Shown here: positions 9,279 through 19,313 of the stretch, piece after piece | Layout of the letters: each line of letters opens with the position of its first letter | Numbering within the stretch: the first letter of the stretch is position 1 | Origin: Poseidonocella pacifica | GTDB taxonomy: Bacteria > Pseudomonadota > Alphaproteobacteria > Rhodobacterales > Rhodobacteraceae | Direction: 5' to 3' | Assembly (NCBI RefSeq): GCF_900111875.1 | Contig: NZ_FOJU01000001.1 | Span: forward strand, 1,025,186-1,089,185 | Length of the DNA stretch: 64,000 bases | The notes under the pieces: model-generated | Database searches by the model: none | Seen by the model: only the letters and a program-made list of their open reading frames with translations | Told to the model about the DNA's origin: nothing | Translations under genes and position numbers: made by a program

Positions 9279-9815
9279 ATGAAATTTAGTACCATTTTCG
9301 CTGTAGCCGGGTTCGCGGCTCTTCCCCTCGGCGCTTCTGCGGCCACCCTCTCGGGAACCGCTGCACCCGGGGGCACCTATGATATCTCCGCCGCCGCCTA
9401 TGATTTCCAAGCTGGCTTCGACAATGGCGATACCGCAGGAAGCTATGAATTCACTTTCGAGAATGGCTCTTCGAGCATTTTGCATCTCGTTTTGGGCTCC
9501 GTGACCGTCAACCAACTTCGCACCGTAGCAGGTTTCACCGGCGGTGTAGGGGTCAGCTTCGGCAGCACTACAGAGACCGTTGAGCAAGGCCAAAGCGCGT
9601 CGTTTTCCTTTTCCGAAATGCTGAACCCGGGTGAGACGACTTCGCTCGTCTTCAATTTCGGTGATGCATACGGTTCCAGCGGTGTCGGCCCGGACCTCGA
9701 TTTCATCGTTGAAGGTCAGCCCGCACCGGTGCCACTTCCCGCAGCACTGCCTTTGATGGGCGTGGCACTTGGCGGACTTGGGCTCATGGCCCGCCGCAAG
9801 AAGGCGAATGCCTGA
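9279..9815 (+). CDS. VPLPA-CTERM exported surface protein
   Basis: A 178-residue exported protein. It has an N-terminal signal peptide (FAVAGFAALPLGASA) and a low-complexity, Gly/Ser/Thr-rich beta-type body. The tripartite C-terminal sorting tail consists of the motif PVPLPAALPLM, a hydrophobic helix and a basic end (ARRKKANA). This is the VPLPA-CTERM variant of PEP-CTERM signals, which in Rhodobacterales is recognised by an exosortase/archaeosortase-type transpeptidase and is linked to exopolysaccharide or surface display. No exosortase is in the window. The upstream 225 bp is AT-richer than its surroundings. The mature protein's role is not recognisable. Confidence 0.88.
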   Translation: MKFSTIFAVAGFAALPLGASAATLSGTAAPGGTYDISAAAYDFQAGFDNGDTAGSYEFTFENGSSSILHLVLGSVTVNQLRTVAGFTGGVGVSFGSTTETVEQGQSASFSFSEMLNPGETTSLVFNFGDAYGSSGVGPDLDFIVEGQPAPVPLPAALPLMGVALGGLGLMARRKKANA

Positions 9816-9822
9816 TCGATCC

Positions 9823-9845
9823 GGTCCCCCGCCCCGCGGGGGACC
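9823..9845. terminator. Bidirectional stem-loop between convergent genes
   Basis: A perfect 10-bp stem (GGTCCCCCGC / GCGGGGGACC) with a CCC loop lies 7 bp after the VPLPA gene stop and 11 bp before the end of gatB. It has no clear T-run on either strand, so termination efficiency is uncertain, but its position between two convergent stops fits a shared terminator. Confidence 0.65.
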
Positions 9846-9856
9846 ACCACGATTTC

Positions 9857-11368
9857 CTAAAGACCGAGCTTTGCCGCGACGATTTCATTCACCGCCTTGG
9901 GATTAGCCTTGCCACCTGTCGCTTTCATCACCTGCCCCACAAACCAGCCTGCAAGTTTGGGATTGGCGCGGGCCTTTTCCACCTGCGCGGGGTTCGCCGC
10001 GATCACCTCGTCCACTGCCGTTTCGATTGCGCCAGTGTCGGTCACCTGCTTCATCCCGCGCGTCTCCACGATCTCTTCGGGGTTGCCGCCCTCCGAATAG
10101 ACGATCTCGAACAGGTCCTTTGCGATCTTGCCGCTGATATCACCTTTTTGGATCAGGCCGATGATGGCGCTGAGTTGTTCCGGCGAAACCGGGCTGGAGG
10201 TGATGTCATGACCCTCTTTCTTGAGCCGGCCGAACAGCTCGTTGATGACCCAATTCGCGGCCATCTTCCCATCGCGTCCCTCAGCCACCTTCTCGAAATA
10301 GTCCGCTGAATCGACATCCGCCGTCAGGACGGAGGCGTCGTATTCGCTCAGTCCAAAATCCTTGACGAAGCGGGCCTTCTTGGCATCAGGAAGCTCAGGC
10401 AAGGTTGCGGCTATATTGTCGACCCACGATTGCTCCAACTCCAATGGGAGAAGGTCGGGATCGGGGAAGTAGCGGTAATCATGCGCCTCTTCCTTTGAGC
10501 GCATTGACCGTGTCTCGCCCTTGTCCGGATCATAGAGACGCGTTTCCTGATCCACCTTGCCACCGGCTTCCAGAATGGCGATCTGGCGGCGCGCTTCATA
10601 GTCAATCGCCGCTTGGATGAAACGCATGGAGTTCATGTTCTTGATCTCGCAACGCGTGCCAAGATGAGAGAAATCCTGCGTTTCCTGATACTTCTCATAG
10701 GCCCCGGGACGGCAGATCGATACGTTCACGTCGGCGCGAAGGTTCCCGTTCTGCATGTTGCCATCGCAGGTCCCGAGATAGCGAAGGATCTGGCGCAATT
10801 TGGTGACATAGGCCGCCGCCTCCTCCGGCCCCCGAATGTCGGGACGGGAGACGATTTCCATAAGGGCGACCCCAGTCCGGTTGAGATCGACGAAAGACAT
10901 GGCGGGATCCATGTCATGAATGGATTTGCCCGCGTCCTGTTCGACGTGGATGCGCTCGATCCGCACGAGGCGTGCAATACCCGGCTGCATATCCACAAGG
11001 ATCTCTCCCTCACCGACTAGGGGGTGATAGAGTTGGGAAATCTGGTAGCCTTGCGGCAGATCCGGGTAGAAATAGTTCTTGCGGTCGAAGGCAGAAGTCA
11101 GGTTGATCTGCGCCTTGAGGCCCAGCCCAGTGCGCACCGCTTGTTCCACGCAGAATTCATTGACGACTGGCAACATGCCCGGCATTGCCGCATCCACGAA
11201 GGAAACGTTGGAATTTGGCTCCGCTCCGAACTCTGTTGATGCGCCGGAGAAGAGCTTGGCCTTCGTGGCAATCTGGGCATGGACCTCCATGCCGATTACA
11301 AGTTCCCAGTCGTGTTTCGCCCCAGCAATCACTTTGGGCTTGGGGGTCTCATAAGTCAGATCCAGCAT
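9857..11368 (-). CDS. gatB: Asp-tRNA(Asn)/Glu-tRNA(Gln) amidotransferase subunit B
   Basis: A 503-residue GatB, the kinase/tRNA-binding subunit of GatCAB, which transamidates misacylated Glu-tRNAGln and Asp-tRNAAsn. Clear landmarks are [12 protein letters not shown] at the N-terminus, [19 protein letters not shown], the [15 protein letters not shown] block, [13 protein letters not shown] motifs, [18 protein letters not shown], and the C-terminal YqeY-like tail ending [12 protein letters not shown]. The start at ATG 11368 follows GAGGAGTGGCC. The ATG at 11383 lies upstream of that site and is less likely. It is separated from lpxC by 83 bp. gatA and gatC are elsewhere. Confidence 0.97.
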   Translation of the reverse strand: MLDLTYETPKPKVIAGAKHDWELVIGMEVHAQIATKAKLFSGASTEFGAEPNSNVSFVDAAMPGMLPVVNEFCVEQAVRTGLGLKAQINLTSAFDRKNYFYPDLPQGYQISQLYHPLVGEGEILVDMQPGIARLVRIERIHVEQDAGKSIHDMDPAMSFVDLNRTGVALMEIVSRPDIRGPEEAAAYVTKLRQILRYLGTCDGNMQNGNLRADVNVSICRPGAYEKYQETQDFSHLGTRCEIKNMNSMRFIQAAIDYEARRQIAILEAGGKVDQETRLYDPDKGETRSMRSKEEAHDYRYFPDPDLLPLELEQSWVDNIAATLPELPDAKKARFVKDFGLSEYDASVLTADVDSADYFEKVAEGRDGKMAANWVINELFGRLKKEGHDITSSPVSPEQLSAIIGLIQKGDISGKIAKDLFEIVYSEGGNPEEIVETRGMKQVTDTGAIETAVDEVIAANPAQVEKARANPKLAGWFVGQVMKATGGKANPKAVNEIVAAKLGL

Positions 11369-11451
11369 GGCCACTCCTCGCATCCGAACTGTCCCGCGTC
11401 ATAGGACAGCAGAAGAAGCGGGACAAGAGGCGGGCGGGTATTCGCGTAGGA

Positions 11452-12402
11452 TCAGGCGACGGCAGGGATGTCTTCTGCGTGAAGCGCGGTGCCCGGCAAT
11501 TGGGCAAGCGTCCGCGTATCGCAGCTGTGCAATTCCCAAGCCGTAGGATCGGCAAAGAGCGCCCGAAGAAGATCGTTGGTCAGCGCATGGCCCGCGCGGA
11601 CGCCCGTATACCGTCCAAGGATCGGCAGCCCAGCGAGATACAAATCGCCAAGCGCATCGAGCATCTTGTGCCGAACCGCCTCGTCGCGGTGACGCAGACC
11701 GCCGGGGCTGAGAACCTGCTCACCATCGACTACGACCGCATTCTCATAGGTTCCACCAAGCGCCAGACCTTGGGCACGCATCGCATCCACATCGGCCTGT
11801 CGACAGAACGTGCGGCTATCCGCCAGCATCCGTGCAAACGCGCCGTTGGCGAGCGACATGCTGCGGCTCTGATGTCCGATCACCGCATCTGCGAAATCAA
11901 TTTCGAAATCGATATGAAGCGCTTCGGCCGGGGTCAATCGAGCGGAGGCATCACCGCGGCGAACCTCTACAGGCTTCAGAACACGGATCGCACGCAACTC
12001 TCTTCCCAAACCAACGACACCCGCGCCAAAGATCCCCCGCACGAACGGAGCGGCGCTGCCATCGAGGATCGGAACTTCCGGCCCATCGAGTTCGGCCAGA
12101 ACGTTGTGCACACCGCATCCCGCCAGTGCGGCCATGAGATGCTCAATTGTCGAGACGCTCGCCCCGTGCTGGTTCTGTATCCGGGTGCAGAGTGGTGATT
12201 GGTTGACGCGATCAAACAACGCTCGGACGATGCCCTCCCCGCGCGCGAAGTCGCGACGGAGGAACTGGATACCGTGGTCCGCAGGCGCAGGATGCAGGAT
12301 GAGCGTAACAGGGCGCCCGGAGTGCAGGCCCTGGCCGCGAAAAATAACCTGCGATTTGAGCGTCGTTTGCACCTTGGCCTCGATCCATTTGCTTCGAGAC
12401 AT
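11452..12402 (-). CDS. lpxC: UDP-3-O-acyl-N-acetylglucosamine deacetylase
   Basis: A 316-residue zinc deacetylase catalysing the committed step of lipid A synthesis. Visible are the N-terminal QTTLKSQVIFRGQGLHSG, the zinc His in STIEHLMAAL, the EVPILDGSA block, the HKMLDALGDLYLAG motif with the other zinc ligands, and the late catalytic His in RAGHALTNDLL. The open frame extends 19 residues upstream, but ATG 12402 (MSRSKWIEAKVQTTLKS) fits the family length. It follows ftsZ in the same orientation, as in many proteobacterial dcw clusters, but a terminator lies in between. Confidence 0.97.
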   Translation of the reverse strand: MSRSKWIEAKVQTTLKSQVIFRGQGLHSGRPVTLILHPAPADHGIQFLRRDFARGEGIVRALFDRVNQSPLCTRIQNQHGASVSTIEHLMAALAGCGVHNVLAELDGPEVPILDGSAAPFVRGIFGAGVVGLGRELRAIRVLKPVEVRRGDASARLTPAEALHIDFEIDFADAVIGHQSRSMSLANGAFARMLADSRTFCRQADVDAMRAQGLALGGTYENAVVVDGEQVLSPGGLRHRDEAVRHKMLDALGDLYLAGLPILGRYTGVRAGHALTNDLLRALFADPTAWELHSCDTRTLAQLPGTALHAEDIPAVA

Positions 12403-12514
12403 TGAGATAAGTGGGACTGCGAGAAGCCTCAACTCAATCTTTGCTACGAATTGCAACATAGGGTCTCAGCAGGGGCGAATGCCCGCCTAGGAGGCACAAT
12501 GTTCTGATTTTAAT

Positions 12515-12541
12515 GAAAAAAGCCGCCCCTAAGGGCGGCCC
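12515..12541 (-). terminator. Rho-independent terminator downstream of ftsZ
   Basis: Read on the minus strand, a 7-bp stem GCCGCCC/GGGCGGC with a 4-base loop is followed directly by TTTTTT. It lies 25 bp after the ftsZ stop. This is the most convincing intrinsic terminator in the window and separates the division cluster from lpxC. Confidence 0.9.
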
Positions 12542-12565
12542 TATCTGCAAGAACGTGATGTTGGA

Positions 12566-14158
12566 TCAGTTTGCCTGACGGCGCAGGAAGGCCGGAATCT
12601 CGATCTTGTCCTGTTCGGCGTCGAGCGTCTGCTCATCCTCATAGGCCTGTACCGGCGGCTGGCGACGTACTGCCGCGGCGGCGCGCTGGCCCTGAACTTC
12701 GGCTCCGGGCTGACCCGTCATGCGATTGATCAGGGAGTTGATCCCGAACCGAGCGCGTTCGTGCTGTTCTTCGGCCGACGGAGCGGCGCGCTGCTCAGCG
12801 GCTGCTGGCTTGTGCTGCTCGTGCTTTGGAACGTTCTGCACGGCGGTACGAAGGCGCTGCAGCGTGGCATCGGAGGGCGAACCAGCTGCGCGATGTTCCG
12901 CACGCGGCGCAGGCGCATCGGCCTCGCGACGGGCAAATTCCGAAACCTGAGGGCGATATGCGGGCGGTGGCAAATCCCCTCCGGCATCCTCGGCGGCAAA
13001 CACTTCGTCCTGCGGTGCCTCTTCGAACTCGCGGAAGAGCGAAGGCTCCTCTTCTGCTTCGGCAACGAGGGGCTGCACGTCGGCCTGCATTGGTTCGGCT
13101 GCCGCTTCTTCGCGCTCGTCTTCGACGGAAACGCTCTGCTTGAGCGGCTCACGCAGGCTGCGGCGGGGAACCGGTGTCTCTCCGGCATCTTCACTGGCAT
13201 CGATCCCGGTCGCCACGACGGAGACGCGCATCATGCCATCCATGTCGGTGTCGAGGGTGGAGCCGACGATAATGTTTGCATCCGGATCAACCTCTTCGCG
13301 AATGCGGTTTGCCGCTTCGTCGAGTTCAAAGAGGGTAAGGTCGTGGCTGCCCGTGATGTTGATGAGCACGCCGCGCGCGCCGCGCAGGCTGATCTCGTCG
13401 AGCAGCGGGTTGGCGATGGCCTTCTCGGCAGCTTGGATCGCACGATCCTCGCCGGAGGCCTCGCCCGTGCCCATCATCGCCTTGCCCATTTCGTCCATGA
13501 CGGCACGAACGTCTGCAAAGTCGAGGTTGATGAGACCCGGACGAACCATCAAATCCGTCACGCCCTTGACGCCCTGGTACAGCACGTCATCGGCCATGGA
13601 GAAGGCCTCGGTGAAGGTCGTCTTTTCGTTGGCGAGCCGGAAAAGGTTCTGGTTGGGGATGATGATCAGCGTATCGACCACGCGCTGCAGTTGCTCGACG
13701 CCCTGCTCCGCCTGACGCATCCGCTTGATGCCCTCAAACTGGAAAGGCTTGGTCACAACGCCGACGGTCAACACACCAAGCTCGCGTGCGGCCTGAGCGA
13801 TGATCGGGGCTGCACCCGTGCCCGTGCCGCCGCCCATGCCCGCGGTGATGAAGCACATATGCGCCCCCGCGAGGTGATCGACGATTTGCTCGATGCTTTC
13901 TTCCGCCGCTGCGGCACCAACCGATGGGCGCGCGCCCGCACCCAAACCTTCTGTCACTTTCACGCCAAGTTGCACCTTGGCCGGTGACATCGATTGTTGC
14001 AGCGCCTGGGCGTCGGTGTTTGCCGTCACGAAGTCGACACCACCGAGCTCTTTCTCGATCATGTTATTGACCGCGTTGCCGCCTGCACCACCGACCCCGA
14101 AAACGGTGATGCGGGGCTTGAGATCGTCCTGCCCGGGCATGGAAAGATTCAAGGTCAT
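12566..14158 (-). CDS. ftsZ: Cell division protein FtsZ
   Basis: A 530-residue tubulin-like GTPase that forms the cytokinetic ring. The N-terminal nucleotide domain contains [13 protein letters not shown] and the tubulin signature [11 protein letters not shown], followed by the T7 loop ([11 protein letters not shown]). A long, variable, Glu/Ala/Pro-rich linker of about 200 residues, typical of alphaproteobacteria, leads to the conserved C-terminal peptide [13 protein letters not shown] that binds FtsA. The start ATG 14158 gives [28 protein letters not shown] 404-bp spacer separates it from ftsA, so it likely has its own promoters. Confidence 0.98.
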   Translation of the reverse strand: MTLNLSMPGQDDLKPRITVFGVGGAGGNAVNNMIEKELGGVDFVTANTDAQALQQSMSPAKVQLGVKVTEGLGAGARPSVGAAAAEESIEQIVDHLAGAHMCFITAGMGGGTGTGAAPIIAQAARELGVLTVGVVTKPFQFEGIKRMRQAEQGVEQLQRVVDTLIIIPNQNLFRLANEKTTFTEAFSMADDVLYQGVKGVTDLMVRPGLINLDFADVRAVMDEMGKAMMGTGEASGEDRAIQAAEKAIANPLLDEISLRGARGVLINITGSHDLTLFELDEAANRIREEVDPDANIIVGSTLDTDMDGMMRVSVVATGIDASEDAGETPVPRRSLREPLKQSVSVEDEREEAAAEPMQADVQPLVAEAEEEPSLFREFEEAPQDEVFAAEDAGGDLPPPAYRPQVSEFARREADAPAPRAEHRAAGSPSDATLQRLRTAVQNVPKHEQHKPAAAEQRAAPSAEEQHERARFGINSLINRMTGQPGAEVQGQRAAAAVRRQPPVQAYEDEQTLDAEQDKIEIPAFLRRQAN

Positions 14159-14562
14159 TTGCTGTCCGCCTGCTGTTTATGAGCCGCTGCCACGGCCTTC
14201 GACACTCTCTTATAAGGCGATTATTGCGCATTCAGGGTCTGGCGTCACGTCAAAAACATGAGAAAACCACAAAATGCGGCCCCAATGGCCACTTTCTCCG
14301 CGAGATTTTGCCGAAACCACCAGATTTGGCAGACTACGCTAAAGTCATGGCTATAGGTGGCCTTGATGCACGCCATCAAAAGCCGAATCCGCGCAACCGC
14401 GCCAATCGTTCAAAATGTCAGGACACCTGCTCGTGCCACCTGCAGTGCGTTGAGTCGCACCGTCGAATTCATGATTACCAAGTCCCTAAACTCTGGTCAC
14501 GCGGAAATTGACACATGGGCAAATCCCTGCCGCCGCGACCTTTTCTTGTCAGGGCACCAATA
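14159..14562. other. ftsA-ftsZ intergenic region
   Basis: A 404-bp stretch without a credible gene; the short open frames here have no recognisable products. It presumably carries ftsZ promoters and regulatory sites on the minus strand, as the equivalent spacer does in other alphaproteobacteria such as Caulobacter. I could not identify a specific box (for example a GANTC-rich or CtrA-type site) with confidence. Confidence 0.6.
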
Positions 14563-15897
14563 CTACCAGTTCTCCTTGAACCACTTCACCGCGCGCTTGA
14601 GGCTGCGGGCTGGATACCGTTCGACGGGGATTTCAAAATCCCACCATTCGTCCTGCGGATTTGCAGCAAAGAGACAAAGACCGACCGCCGAGGCGAAGCC
14701 CGGCCCCGTTGCGGCCTGCGGCAAACCGTGGACCCGGAGAGGACGGCCAAGGCGAACCTGATGGCCCAGAATACGTGAGGCAAGCCCATCCAGACCGGGA
14801 AGTTGACTACCCCCGCCGGTCAACACGATCTGCTGACTAGGCAAATGGTCGAACCCGGCCGCATCCAGCCGAACACGTACCTCCTCCAGAATTTCCTCCA
14901 CGCGCGGGCGGATAATGCCGATCAACTCGGCACGAGAAACAGAGCGGCGATCGCGTTCCCAATCACCCGTCTCGCCGCCAATTTCGATCATCTCCCGGTC
15001 ATCCATGCCAGTGGCAACGACGCCGCCGTAGAACGTCTTGATCCGTTCCGCAGTGGCGTTGGGCACCGACAACCCCATGGAAATATCGGAGGTCACGTGG
15101 TCGCCGCCCATTCGAACCGTATCGGCAAAAATCATGTGTTTCTTGATGAAAATCGAAACACCTGTCGTCCCGCCCCCAAGGTCGATACATGCCGCGCCAA
15201 GCTCTTGCTCATCCTCCACAAGGGCGGAGGTGCCGGAGACATAGGCCGCCGATGCAATCCCGGCGAGTTCAAGGTCACAGCGCTTGATGCAATAGGCGAG
15301 GTTCTGCACCGCTGCGCCATCGACCGTCAGCATATGCATATCCGTCGCCAAGGTCTGGCCGATCTGACCACGGGGATCGGAAAGGCCGGAGCGATGATCG
15401 AGGGCAAAGTTGATGGGCTGCGCATGCAACACTTCACGGCCCGGCCCGATGTCGGGCAAATCGCAGGCCGCCAGAACGCGGGCGACATCCTGTTCAGAGA
15501 CCTGTGCGCCATCCACATCGACCCGGCCTTCGAGCCCATAGCTGCGCGGCTCCGCGCCGGAAAGACAGGCGATGACGTGGTCAACCCGCAGGCCGGCCAT
15601 CTTCTGCGCTGCCTGCACCGCGGTGCGGATTGCGCGTTCCGTCTCCTGCATCGCGTCGATCTCACCGAAACGGACACCGCGCGATTTTGTCGTCGCCGCT
15701 CCGATGACCCTGAACCCCGCCTGCCCCGCGAGCGAGCCGATGCCATCGGCCTCGGGGATTTCAGGTACTCCATCGAAGCGAAGCACGAGGCAGCCGATCT
15801 TGGATGTGCCGATATCGAGGATGGCGATGACGCCCCGTTGCATCGCGGCTTGGCGCATTGCCCGCATGGCACGTTGTGTCTCGTAGAGCTCGATCAT
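14563..15897 (-). CDS. ftsA: Cell division protein FtsA
   Basis: A 444-residue actin-like protein that tethers FtsZ to the membrane and recruits late division proteins. The phosphate-1 loop is ILDIGTSKIGCLVLRF near residue 26. The 1C domain and the phosphate-2 motif IDLGGGTTGVSIF follow, and the adenosine motif is VLTGGGSQLPGL. The C-terminus ends in an amphipathic basic/hydrophobic segment (SLKRAVKWFKENW), the expected membrane-targeting helix. ATG 15897 overlaps the ftsQ stop as ATGA, indicating translational coupling. Confidence 0.97.
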   Translation of the reverse strand: MIELYETQRAMRAMRQAAMQRGVIAILDIGTSKIGCLVLRFDGVPEIPEADGIGSLAGQAGFRVIGAATTKSRGVRFGEIDAMQETERAIRTAVQAAQKMAGLRVDHVIACLSGAEPRSYGLEGRVDVDGAQVSEQDVARVLAACDLPDIGPGREVLHAQPINFALDHRSGLSDPRGQIGQTLATDMHMLTVDGAAVQNLAYCIKRCDLELAGIASAAYVSGTSALVEDEQELGAACIDLGGGTTGVSIFIKKHMIFADTVRMGGDHVTSDISMGLSVPNATAERIKTFYGGVVATGMDDREMIEIGGETGDWERDRRSVSRAELIGIIRPRVEEILEEVRVRLDAAGFDHLPSQQIVLTGGGSQLPGLDGLASRILGHQVRLGRPLRVHGLPQAATGPGFASAVGLCLFAANPQDEWWDFEIPVERYPARSLKRAVKWFKENW

Positions 15898-16781
15898 TCG
15901 GTCGGCACCCCTGTCAGTCGGATTTCGTGATAGGCCGCCAAAGCGGCATGGCTCAGGCGGAGGGTTGGTCGTTTGGGATTGCGCAGGTCCAGCCCGGCAA
16001 TGTCCCGCGACAGCATGTCCTGCGCTTCGCTGAGCGCGATGGCCCGCTCAAGCGCGCGCACCGGGGACGTGGCTGGAAGCAGGATGCGTTGATCCCGGTC
16101 GAGAATGACGTCCCAGCGGCGCTCTCCCATCCGAACAAGACCGAGAAAGCGTGCGCCAAGCGGCTCTGCCGCCTCGACCAGATCAAGTGCTTCGGGGGTC
16201 ACATCTTGCGCACCCTTGCCCGCGATAAGCGGAAGCGCAGCAGCGCCGCCGCGCGCTTCGAGGGTCGCGACGAATGCGCCGCTCTCATCAAGCAGATCGT
16301 ACCGCCCGTCGTGCTTCCATACGACCGCAGGTATCCGTTCGCGAATATCGAGCGCGAGCACCCCGCCCGGACGAATGCGAAGCGCCGCTTCGGCAACGGC
16401 ATCGAGTTCAAGCACCGTCTTGCGCATCTCTTCGAGATCAAGATCGAAGGACGACACCGGAAAACGCAGTGGCAGCACATCGCGGATTTCGCCAGCCAGT
16501 TCGGGCGCCGCTCCGTCGATTGCCATCAGGTTCACGGCAAATTCCGGGCGCGCTTCGATCGATGCGCGCAGATCCGAAAGAGCGAGGGATACATCTTCGC
16601 GCCGCTCTGCATTGGCAAAATACCCGCCGACCGTGCCCGCCACGATCACGATGGGCACTCCAAACTTGACCAGCTTGCGGAACCGGGGGCGAAGCCAGAG
16701 CCGCTCCACCCGATAGGCCCAACGCGATGGCGCCGGATCGGCGCGGCCTTCGGAACGGCGCAGGAACTTCAGCGGTCGCAT
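15894..16781 (-). CDS. ftsQ: Cell division protein FtsQ
   Basis: A 295-residue bitopic division protein. A basic cytoplasmic tail is followed by one membrane segment (VKFGVPIVIVAGTVGGYFA) and a periplasmic POTRA plus FtsQ/DivIB beta domain (LDLEEMRKTVLELDAVAEAALRIRPGGVLALDIRERIPAVVWKHDGR...). The open frame begins further upstream, but ATG 16781 has a strong GGAGG site just before it and overlaps the ddl stop by 13 bp. It forms a translationally coupled series with ddl upstream and ftsA downstream. Confidence 0.95.
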   Translation of the reverse strand: MRPLKFLRRSEGRADPAPSRWAYRVERLWLRPRFRKLVKFGVPIVIVAGTVGGYFANAERREDVSLALSDLRASIEARPEFAVNLMAIDGAAPELAGEIRDVLPLRFPVSSFDLDLEEMRKTVLELDAVAEAALRIRPGGVLALDIRERIPAVVWKHDGRYDLLDESGAFVATLEARGGAAALPLIAGKGAQDVTPEALDLVEAAEPLGARFLGLVRMGERRWDVILDRDQRILLPATSPVRALERAIALSEAQDMLSRDIAGLDLRNPKRPTLRLSHAALAAYHEIRLTGVPTE

Positions 16782-17689
16782 GATGCATCCTCCACGATCC
16801 AGCGGCAAAGCTCGGCAAAGGAAATGCCCGCATGAATCGCCTGCTCAGGGGCCAGCGAAGTGGGCGTCATGCCCGGCTGTGTATTGGTTTCCAGCAGGAT
16901 CAATCCCGCCGCGCCTTTCGCTTCGTCCCAGCGAAAGTCCGTCCGCGAAATGCCGCGACAGCCCAACGCCTGATGCGCGCGAACGGCATAGTCGAAACAC
17001 AGCGCGCGTATTTCGTCCGGAATCTCGGCCGGAATGACATGGCGAGACCCGCCGGGCCGGTACTTGGCATCATAGTCGTACCACCCGTCCGTCAGGATAT
17101 CGGTGACGGCAAGCGGGCGATCCCCCATCACGGTCGTCGTCAACTCGCGGCCCGGTGCAAAGGCTTCAACCATTACGGTCTGGGGCATATCCTCTGAAAG
17201 CTGGGGCGGGCCGTTCGCGTCATCATGCACCAGATACACCCCGACGCTGGACCCTTCGTTGTTGGGCTTGACGACGTATGGAGGGCGAAGGACATGCGCG
17301 GAGGCGACCTCTTCCCGCAACGCCAGAACACTTTCCACAACGGGCAGGCCGCTCGTGCGAAAGACGTCCTTGCTGCGCGCCTTGTCCATGGCGAGAGCGG
17401 AGGCGAGAATACCGGAATGGGTGTAGGGGATGCGCAGCCACTCCAGAATCCCCTGAACGCACCCGTCTTCCCCCCAACGCCCATGAAGCGCGTTGAAAAC
17501 CAGATCTGGCTTGATGTCGGAAAGGCGCGCAGAAAGATCGGGGCCGGCATCTAGCTCGACCACCCGGAATCCATTCTCCCGCAGCGCAGCAGCGCATTCG
17601 CGCCCGGACGACAAAGAGACTTCCCGCTCTGCGGAAAGGCCGCCCATAAGTACCGCAACTATCGGGGCTGTCCTGCTCGACGTGCCCAA
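16769..17689 (-). CDS. ddl: D-alanine--D-alanine ligase
   Basis: A 306-residue ATP-grasp ligase making D-Ala-D-Ala for peptidoglycan. Landmarks are VAVLMGGLSAEREVSLSSG at the N-terminus, FNALHGRWGEDGCVQG, YTHSGILASALAMDK, VKPNNEGSSVGV, the EAFAPGRELTTTVMG block, and the metal/ATP site LLETNTQPGMTPTSLAPEQ. I prefer the TTG at 17689. It has GAGG six bases upstream and gives the family length, whereas the ATG at 17776 adds 29 unconserved residues and overlaps murB by 29 bp. The start is inference; the product is not in doubt. Confidence 0.93.
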   Translation of the reverse strand: MGTSSRTAPIVAVLMGGLSAEREVSLSSGRECAAALRENGFRVVELDAGPDLSARLSDIKPDLVFNALHGRWGEDGCVQGILEWLRIPYTHSGILASALAMDKARSKDVFRTSGLPVVESVLALREEVASAHVLRPPYVVKPNNEGSSVGVYLVHDDANGPPQLSEDMPQTVMVEAFAPGRELTTTVMGDRPLAVTDILTDGWYDYDAKYRPGGSRHVIPAEIPDEIRALCFDYAVRAHQALGCRGISRTDFRWDEAKGAAGLILLETNTQPGMTPTSLAPEQAIHAGISFAELCRWIVEDASCDR

Positions 17690-17747
17690 AATGTGCCTCG
17701 GACCGGGGCTTTGCCCCGTTTGCTTTTCAGGGCCTGAACCCTGCTTG

Positions 17748-18692
17748 TTATTCGTTGGTGTCAGGGGCCTGTTCACCGACCCTCATGATTTCCCACTCTA
17801 GCTGTATGCCGCTTCGTTCGTAAACCGTTTTTCGTACCAACTCGCCCAGATTTTCCAGATCCGCTGCTGACGCGTCACCTGAATTGGTGAGGAAATTCGG
17901 ATGCTTGGGATTCATGATCGCGCCGCCAAGGGTTTTGCCGCGCATTCCAGCCTCGTCTATAACCTTCCAGGCTTTCAACTCATGCGTGTCGTCCGCCGCA
18001 CCGGTGGAGGAATACCCCGCGGGATTGCGGAAGGTCGATCCGGCTGTGCGATCCTTGACCGGCTGGCTTTCATTGCGACGTGAAAGTTGCTCCTCCATCT
18101 TCGCCGACAGCGCCTCCGGATCGCCTTGGGGGGCATGGAATTTAGCGTCGATGAGCACGCATCCTTCGGCAAGCGCGCTCTGCCGATACCCAAAGCGGAG
18201 GTCTTCCGGACCGAGGGTGACAATCTCCCCTTCTCGCGTGATGGCGCGCGCGGAAACGAAATGGTCGGCGACATAGGTGCCATAGCACCCTGCGTTCATC
18301 CGGACCGCCCCGCCAATGCTTCCCGGGATCGTCCGCAGGAACGCCAGGTCAAGACCGGCGGCTGCCGCGCGCTTTGCAACCTGCGCATCAAGCGCCGCCG
18401 CCCCCGCTGTAACCTCCTGCCCCTCTATTTCGACGCCGTTGAACCCCCGCCCCAGCCGGATGACGATTGCACGAATGCCGCCGTCACGGACAATCAGGTT
18501 GGACCCCACACCCATGGGAAAGACCGGAATCGAAGCCGGCAGTTCTCGCAAGAACTCCGCGAGGTCGTCCTCGTCGGCTGGTTGGAAAAAGTACATCGCC
18601 GGCCCGCCGACGCGCAGCCAGGTCAGATCGGCGAGAGGCCGTTCGGCGGCAAGGCGTCCGCGCGGGGTCGGCATAAGAGGCAAATTTGTCAT
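17748..18692 (-). CDS. murB: UDP-N-acetylenolpyruvoylglucosamine reductase
   Basis: A 314-residue FAD enzyme that reduces UDP-GlcNAc-enolpyruvate to UDP-MurNAc. Visible features are [16 protein letters not shown], the flavin loop [21 protein letters not shown], the [15 protein letters not shown] motif, the catalytic Ser/Arg region ([15 protein letters not shown]) and the final [22 protein letters not shown]. The order murB-ddl-ftsQ-ftsA-ftsZ is the standard end of the dcw cluster; murC and the earlier genes lie elsewhere. Confidence 0.97.
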   Translation of the reverse strand: MTNLPLMPTPRGRLAAERPLADLTWLRVGGPAMYFFQPADEDDLAEFLRELPASIPVFPMGVGSNLIVRDGGIRAIVIRLGRGFNGVEIEGQEVTAGAAALDAQVAKRAAAAGLDLAFLRTIPGSIGGAVRMNAGCYGTYVADHFVSARAITREGEIVTLGPEDLRFGYRQSALAEGCVLIDAKFHAPQGDPEALSAKMEEQLSRRNESQPVKDRTAGSTFRNPAGYSSTGAADDTHELKAWKVIDEAGMRGKTLGGAIMNPKHPNFLTNSGDASAADLENLGELVRKTVYERSGIQLEWEIMRVGEQAPDTNE

Positions 18693-18731
18693 GCGTGGCT
18701 CATGCCGGGCAGAGCCGATCAGGTCAACTGT

Positions 18732-19313
18732 TCAGAGCTGCCGGAGCCAGAATTGCAGCGTATGATCAGTCTCGGCGGGCTGATCCACATCCCTCCACCG
18801 GAAACGCGCCATAGCGCCCTCCAATCGCTCATACCCCCGCTTGCGCCAGAACTCATCCAGCGGCCGATACCCCGAGGGGCGCAAGGGATGGTCAACGGGG
18901 CGCTGCACCGCGCAAAACGCCGAACAGGTTCGCCCCAGCCTGCGCGCATGGGCTTCGCGGTGGTCGAAAAAGGCATGTCCAAGGCCCCGGCCACGATACT
19001 CGGGCAGCAACACGCTTTCTGCGCAATAGAACACTTCCCCCAAGGTCACATCGCGATCCGCAAAGGCCGCCGCAAAATCCTCCGCATGGTCTTCCATCGG
19101 GGTGCCGGTCGCTGCCCCGACAAGTCGCGTCTTGTCAAAAGCCCCGACCAGAACGGCCCCCGCGCTCTCGCGGTAGGTATCCAGATATCGGCGCTCATAG
19201 TCGAGGTCCCCATCGTAGAGATAGGGCCAATCGCGAAATACCGCGATGCGGAGCCGTGCCACATCATCAAGTGCGGCATCGAGCGCCACCCCGGTCAACG
19301 GGCGCACCTCCAT
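18732..19313 (-). CDS. GNAT-family N-acetyltransferase
   Basis: A 193-residue protein with GNAT features: an N-terminal strand-helix, the central strand EVFYCAESVLLPEYRGRGLGHAFFDHREAHARRLG where RGRGLG is the acetyl-CoA pyrophosphate loop, and a C-terminal RKRGYERLEGAMARFRWRD strand. The substrate is unknown. ATG 19313 overlaps the stop of the SnoaL-like gene upstream by one base, so the two are translationally coupled. It is the last gene of a run starting at hisD. Confidence 0.85.
   Translation of the reverse strand: MEVRPLTGVALDAALDDVARLRIAVFRDWPYLYDGDLDYERRYLDTYRESAGAVLVGAFDKTRLVGAATGTPMEDHAEDFAAAFADRDVTLGEVFYCAESVLLPEYRGRGLGHAFFDHREAHARRLGRTCSAFCAVQRPVDHPLRPSGYRPLDEFWRKRGYERLEGAMARFRWRDVDQPAETDHTLQFWLRQL

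Noticed and set aside
12761..13987. A 408-codon open frame on the plus strand opposite ftsZ
   Set aside because: The minus strand encodes an unmistakable FtsZ with GTP motifs; the antisense product has no family features and no ribosome-binding site.
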